Source: Marinilabiliales bacterium (lineage in GTDB: Bacteria; Bacteroidota; Bacteroidia; Bacteroidales; UBA12077). Taken from it: 10,050 nt of DNA. Location: positions 1 to 10,050 of the forward strand of contig PKTC01000260.1 in assembly GCA_002869305.1 (NCBI GenBank). Reading direction: 5' to 3'. Under the pieces are notes generated by a model, which was not told the DNA's origin, did no database searches, and saw nothing but the letters and a program-made list of their open reading frames with translations. A program made the position numbers and the translations under genes. Shown in pieces: positions 7,282-10,050 of this stretch; within the stretch, counting starts at the first letter, position 1; each line of letters opens with the position of its first letter.

Positions 7282-9723
7282 CTAAAACTTTAAAGTTAAT
7301 CCTCCCACAAAACTAATTCCGGCTTGCGGAAAATAACCATCCATTAAATATTCTTCACTGCCAAGAATATACCTGTAAACCCATGCATTTGATTCATATT
7401 CATGATTGAATAGGTTATTTATTAAAAGGCTAATGCCGATTTCTTTAATCAATTTAGTTTCAAATTTATAAGCAAATTTTACATCGTTTACAAAGTATGG
7501 ATCAATTGATCTGTCGTTATTTGAGGTGTTGTCGATATATTGTTTGCCCACATATTTTGAAATAAGCTCAGCTTTAAAATCTTTAAACAGATCGTACGAA
7601 ATTTTTCCGTTTGCAATAATATTAGGTGAGAAAGAAAGATCGGTTTCTCCTAGGTTATTTTCAGCTTGTATTCCGGTATCCCAATTGTCAATATATTCAG
7701 TAAAATTTAGAATTTTATTCTTACTGATCGTCGCATTAGCGCTAATATGTAGCTTTTTGGTTGGTTGAATACCTCCACTAAGTTCAAATCCTAAACGATA
7801 ACTTTTGTCAACATTAGTTAGTATTGCAGCACCCACATCATTAATTTCACCTGTTAGCACTAACTGATCAATATAATACATGTAATAAAGGTTTGAGCTT
7901 AAATACATAGTGGTAGCAGATAGTTCGTATCCTAACTCTAAATTATAGAGAGTTTCAGCAGTTGGCAAAGGTTTACTCGGATCGGCATCTGTATAATTAC
8001 TGCGGTTTGGCTCTCGATTAGCAATACCTAAAGTGAGATAGGATGAATGTAAATCGCTTATTTCATAAAACAAACCAATTTTCGGATTAAAAAAATTAAA
8101 TATATGATTCTGTGTAATATTCCTGAGGTCATCGTCAATTCCATCAATTGAATAATCAATGTATCTGTATTGTAAATCAATAAACGTTTTTAGCTTATTT
8201 AATAGAGCATAATTTAATTTTGTATAAATATTAAAGTCTGTTTTATTACCATCATTTTCATACCAGCGATGTTTCATATCTCCATTACTAGCATATTGCG
8301 ACCAAACAACTTCTCCAAAATGATCTCCTAAAAATTGATTCCAACCACCTCCTAACGTTAAGTTTAGTTTATCAAGCTTGTACTCAAGTGAAAATACTCC
8401 TCCGTAGAAATGATTATCTAACCACTTCTGCTGAATTAAATCGGTGCTCGAGATAGTTTCTGTACCAATAATTAGATCATCTAACTGGTAATCTGCAAAA
8501 TCTCTATCTTTTTTATATTGTTCGTAATAACCTTTTCCTCGTGTATAATGCAATGCAGTATTTAAATGTAAAGCCGGATTAAATTCGTATGAATAAAAAA
8601 GCTGATAATGATCTTGCTTGTAATTATCAGTTTCATTATCGTATGTATAAAAGTTATATGTTCTGCTATTGGAGTTTATCATGTGATCATATTCCTCCTG
8701 ATCTATTAACCAATGATCAAGATATCGCTGCATCCCTTCATTATCATCTTCTAATCTTACTTTTGGGATACCATACCATGCTTGATAGGTTTTTTCTTTA
8801 CCTGAAATTATGTTCGCCTTTAAGATACTTTTACCGGTATAATATGCACCTGATAAGTAAAAAGATTCCAGATCAGAATCTGCCCTATCGATAAATCCGT
8901 CTGAAGTTATTTTAGAAAGCCTGCCATCGAAGGTAAATTTATCATTAATCAACCCAGTTCCAAAACTTACAGAGTTTCTGAAAGTGTTGAAAGATCCAGA
9001 AAACGAATTAATTTCTGCATAAGCATCTTTATTAAAGGTTTTGGTCTGAAGGTTCAGGGTTGCCCCAAAAGAAGCGGCTCCATTGCTTGAAGTTCCAACA
9101 CCTCTTTGTATTTGAATATTTTCTACAGATGATAAGAAATCTGGCATATTAACAAACCAAACACCATGATCTTCTGCATCATTCAATGGAATTCCATTTA
9201 CCGTAATATTAATTCTGTTTAAATCAGTTACGCGAATTCTAAAATAAGTATATCCAATTCCGGTACCTGCATCAGAAGTTGAAACTACCGATGGTGTTGA
9301 ACTAAGTAAATATGGAATATCCTGACCGAAGTTGCTTTCTTTAATTTCTGAATTGCTTATGTTAGTAAAAGAGATAGGATCATTATCCTTTGCTCTTGTT
9401 GCTGTTACAATTACTTCTTCAGATAAAATACTAGAAGGTTCTAAGGTGAATTCAATATTTTTTAAATTCTCTTTATGAACTTCTTGTTCTAGGGTTTTGT
9501 ATCCTAAAAAAGAAACCTTAAAGGTGTAATTGTCAGGTTTAATTTTTGTGAAAATAAATTCTCCATTAATATTGGTCGCTGTTCCTTTAAAAGTTTCTTT
9601 TATAAGAATATTAGCACCAATTAAAGCTTCTCCTTGTTCATTCTTAACAAGTCCTGTAATAGTTTGAGAAATAGCAAATTGTGTTGTTGTAATCAAAAAG
9701 ATGATAATTCCTATCCGTTTCAT
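7282..9723 (-). CDS. TonB-dependent receptor under TPP riboswitch control, probable thiamine uptake
   Basis: An 813-residue outer-membrane receptor. Residues 1-19 form a signal peptide (FAIS before Q20). A carboxypeptidase-D-regulatory-like beta-sandwich follows at about 21-96 (ITGLVKNEQGEALIGANI), typical of Bacteroidota receptors. A TonB-box-like segment EEVIVTATR lies at 102-110. The plug is at about 115-228 (FRIRVTDLNRINITVNGIPLND, IQRGVGTSSNGAASFGATLNL), then a 22-stranded-type barrel to the C-terminal Phe (GGLTLKF). Length is normal for a classical BtuB/FhuA-type receptor, and there is no SusD partner, so it is not a SusC. A TPP riboswitch and a near-consensus promoter lie upstream on the same strand and a terminator follows at once. 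Receptors with this control in Bacteroidota import thiamine or related compounds (OMthi type), so this is the best call; the exact ligand is inferred from regulation. The ATG at 9723 precedes the signal peptide and has an A-rich leader rather than a Shine-Dalgarno. Confidence 0.92.
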   Translation of the reverse strand: MKRIGIIIFLITTTQFAISQTITGLVKNEQGEALIGANILIKETFKGTATNINGEFIFTKIKPDNYTFKVSFLGYKTLEQEVHKENLKNIEFTLEPSSILSEEVIVTATRAKDNDPISFTNISNSEIKESNFGQDIPYLLSSTPSVVSTSDAGTGIGYTYFRIRVTDLNRINITVNGIPLNDAEDHGVWFVNMPDFLSSVENIQIQRGVGTSSNGAASFGATLNLQTKTFNKDAYAEINSFSGSFNTFRNSVSFGTGLINDKFTFDGRLSKITSDGFIDRADSDLESFYLSGAYYTGKSILKANIISGKEKTYQAWYGIPKVRLEDDNEGMQRYLDHWLIDQEEYDHMINSNSRTYNFYTYDNETDNYKQDHYQLFYSYEFNPALHLNTALHYTRGKGYYEQYKKDRDFADYQLDDLIIGTETISSTDLIQQKWLDNHFYGGVFSLEYKLDKLNLTLGGGWNQFLGDHFGEVVWSQYASNGDMKHRWYENDGNKTDFNIYTKLNYALLNKLKTFIDLQYRYIDYSIDGIDDDLRNITQNHIFNFFNPKIGLFYEISDLHSSYLTLGIANREPNRSNYTDADPSKPLPTAETLYNLELGYELSATTMYLSSNLYYMYYIDQLVLTGEINDVGAAILTNVDKSYRLGFELSGGIQPTKKLHISANATISKNKILNFTEYIDNWDTGIQAENNLGETDLSFSPNIIANGKISYDLFKDFKAELISKYVGKQYIDNTSNNDRSIDPYFVNDVKFAYKFETKLIKEIGISLLINNLFNHEYESNAWVYRYILGSEEYLMDGYFPQAGISFVGGLTLKF

Positions 9724-9801
9724 TTTCTTTTAATTTATTGTTTAACATTCGGATAGTTGACAGAAAAATCTGTATTTACAAATTAACTTGAGGCCTCTAC
9801 A

Positions 9802-9828
9802 AATCATTGTTTTTATTAAAAAATGATT
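9802..9828 (-). other. Leader hairpin between riboswitch and receptor start
   Basis: AATCATT (9802-9808) pairs with AATGATT (9822-9828), and after a bulged base TTTT (9810-9813) pairs with AAAA (9818-9821). No U-run follows on the minus strand, so it is not an intrinsic terminator. Its 9805-9814 arm is also complementary to 9873-9882, so the two pairings compete. Within the 179-nt leader 9724-9902 I see no coding region. Confidence 0.4.
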
Positions 9829-9872
9829 CTAGTTTAGTTGCAAAGTAGCAAACCTAACTATCAACTTTAATG

Positions 9873-9884
9873 AAAAACAATGGG
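9873..9884 (-). promoter_or_regulatory. Candidate expression-platform segment of the riboswitch
   Basis: Minus-strand CCCAUUG (9884-9878) is perfectly complementary to CAAUGGG at the 5' edge of the riboswitch (9976-9970) and runs directly into UUUUU (9877-9873). The overlapping CAUUGUUUUU (9882-9873) is perfectly complementary to AAAAACAAUG (9814-9805) downstream. The segment therefore has two exclusive partners, as expected of a switching element. Which state allows expression is not clear from the sequence. Confidence 0.4.
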
Positions 9885-9902
9885 AAATTTTTTGATTTAC
9901 TT

Positions 9903-9976
9903 CTTATCCCTATCCGGAATTACCCGGACCAGGTTCGAAGGGTATGATCTCAGCCTGTATTTTTGGCACCCCATTG
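9903..9976 (-). promoter_or_regulatory. TPP (THI-box) riboswitch aptamer
   Basis: The minus strand carries the conserved TPP aptamer elements in order: GGGGUGCC (9972-9965), a short P3 (GCC/GGC), CUGAGA (9953-9948), AUACCC (P2 partner of GGGU), GAACCUGGUCCGGGUAAU, CCGG and UAGGGA (9912-9907). The aptamer senses thiamine pyrophosphate and normally lowers expression of thiamine synthesis or transport genes when TPP is high. Its 5' end lies close to the predicted start of transcription. The P3 arm is of the short type, and outer P1 pairing next to the core is weak by eye. It lies 180 nt upstream of the receptor ATG. Confidence 0.96.
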
Positions 9977-9982
9977 ATGCAG

Positions 9983-10013
9983 CAAATGTAGAGTAAAAAA
10001 GTAATAAAACAAA
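9983..10013 (-). promoter_or_regulatory. Near-perfect Bacteroidota promoter of the riboswitch-receptor transcript
   Basis: On the minus strand TTTG (10013-10010) is followed after exactly 19 bp by TACATTTG (9990-9983), matching the Bacteroidota -33/-7 consensus in every fixed position. Transcription should start near 9978, only a few bases before the first aptamer bases. The -33 box lies within the T-run of the terminator of the preceding unit. Confidence 0.75.
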
Positions 10014-10037
10014 AAAAGTCGGTAAATACCGACTTTT
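10011..10037 (-). terminator. Intrinsic terminator at the right edge
   Basis: AAAAGTCGGT (10014-10023) pairs perfectly with ACCGACTTTT (10028-10037) around a 4-nt loop. Minus-strand RNA continues into seven U (10017-10011), making this a strong terminator for a minus-strand gene outside the window. The plus-strand reading also ends in UUUU, so it could serve both directions. Confidence 0.8.
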
Positions 10038-10050
10038 AATATATAGTTGT

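Noticed and set aside
8589..8894. 101-codon open frame on the plus strand
   Set aside because: It lies wholly antisense to the TonB receptor, and its residues look like reversed coding sequence with no recognisable motif or start context.
5320..9976. Binding lipoprotein as a member of the TPP-controlled transcript
   Set aside because: Two terminators and a separate -7 box lie between it and the receptor, and its family binds peptides or nickel rather than thiamine.
1..10050. Mobile element, CRISPR array, defence system or RNA gene
   Set aside because: No transposase, integrase or nuclease-like protein, no regularly spaced repeats, and no tRNA- or rRNA-like sequence were seen.

Overview
The window reads as chromosomal DNA of a Bacteroidota bacterium. 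It is strongly AT-rich (by eye about one third G+C). It carries a Reg_prop/Y_Y_Y/LytS sensor kinase with a LytTR partner and a TonB-dependent receptor with an N-terminal carboxypeptidase-regulatory-like domain. Upstream regions match the Bacteroidota promoter pattern (TTTG, about 19 bp, TAnnTTTG) and lack clear Shine-Dalgarno sequences. I cannot place it below phylum; a Marinilabiliales/Bacteroidales-type or Cytophagales-type marine organism is only a guess.

Layout: the 3' end of a plus-strand gene (1-171, pentapeptide-repeat-like) converges on a long run of minus-strand genes, with a large hairpin in the convergent gap (188-240). Reading the minus strand from right to left, there is a terminator at the right edge (10011-10037) whose T-run overlaps the -33 box of a strong promoter (9983-10013). 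Next come a TPP riboswitch (9903-9976), a 179-nt leader with complementary segments, and a TonB-dependent receptor (9723-7282) closed by a strong terminator (7246-7275). A 336-bp gap then holds a second minus-strand terminator (7006-7037), a tiny plus-strand ORF with a hairpin, and a palindrome. It is followed by a family-5 substrate-binding lipoprotein (6945-5320), an 86-bp structured spacer, a GlcNAc-kinase-like BadF/BadG-family ATPase (5165-4326), and a response-regulator/sensor-kinase pair (4254-3502 and 3487-260) with its own promoter.

Functions: the riboswitch makes the receptor a good candidate for outer-membrane uptake of thiamine, its phosphates or precursors. No other thiamine gene (pnuT, thiamine pyrophosphokinase, thi biosynthesis) is visible. 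The lipoprotein and sugar kinase could handle oligopeptides or cell-wall fragments and amino sugars, but each seems to have its own promoter and the link is inferred. The two-component pair forms a simple operon, regulator first, kinase 14 nt later; its signal and targets are unknown.

I see no mobile element, CRISPR array, tRNA or rRNA, and nothing that amounts to a clearly new system. The least ordinary parts are the riboswitch leader and the gap at 6946-7281.
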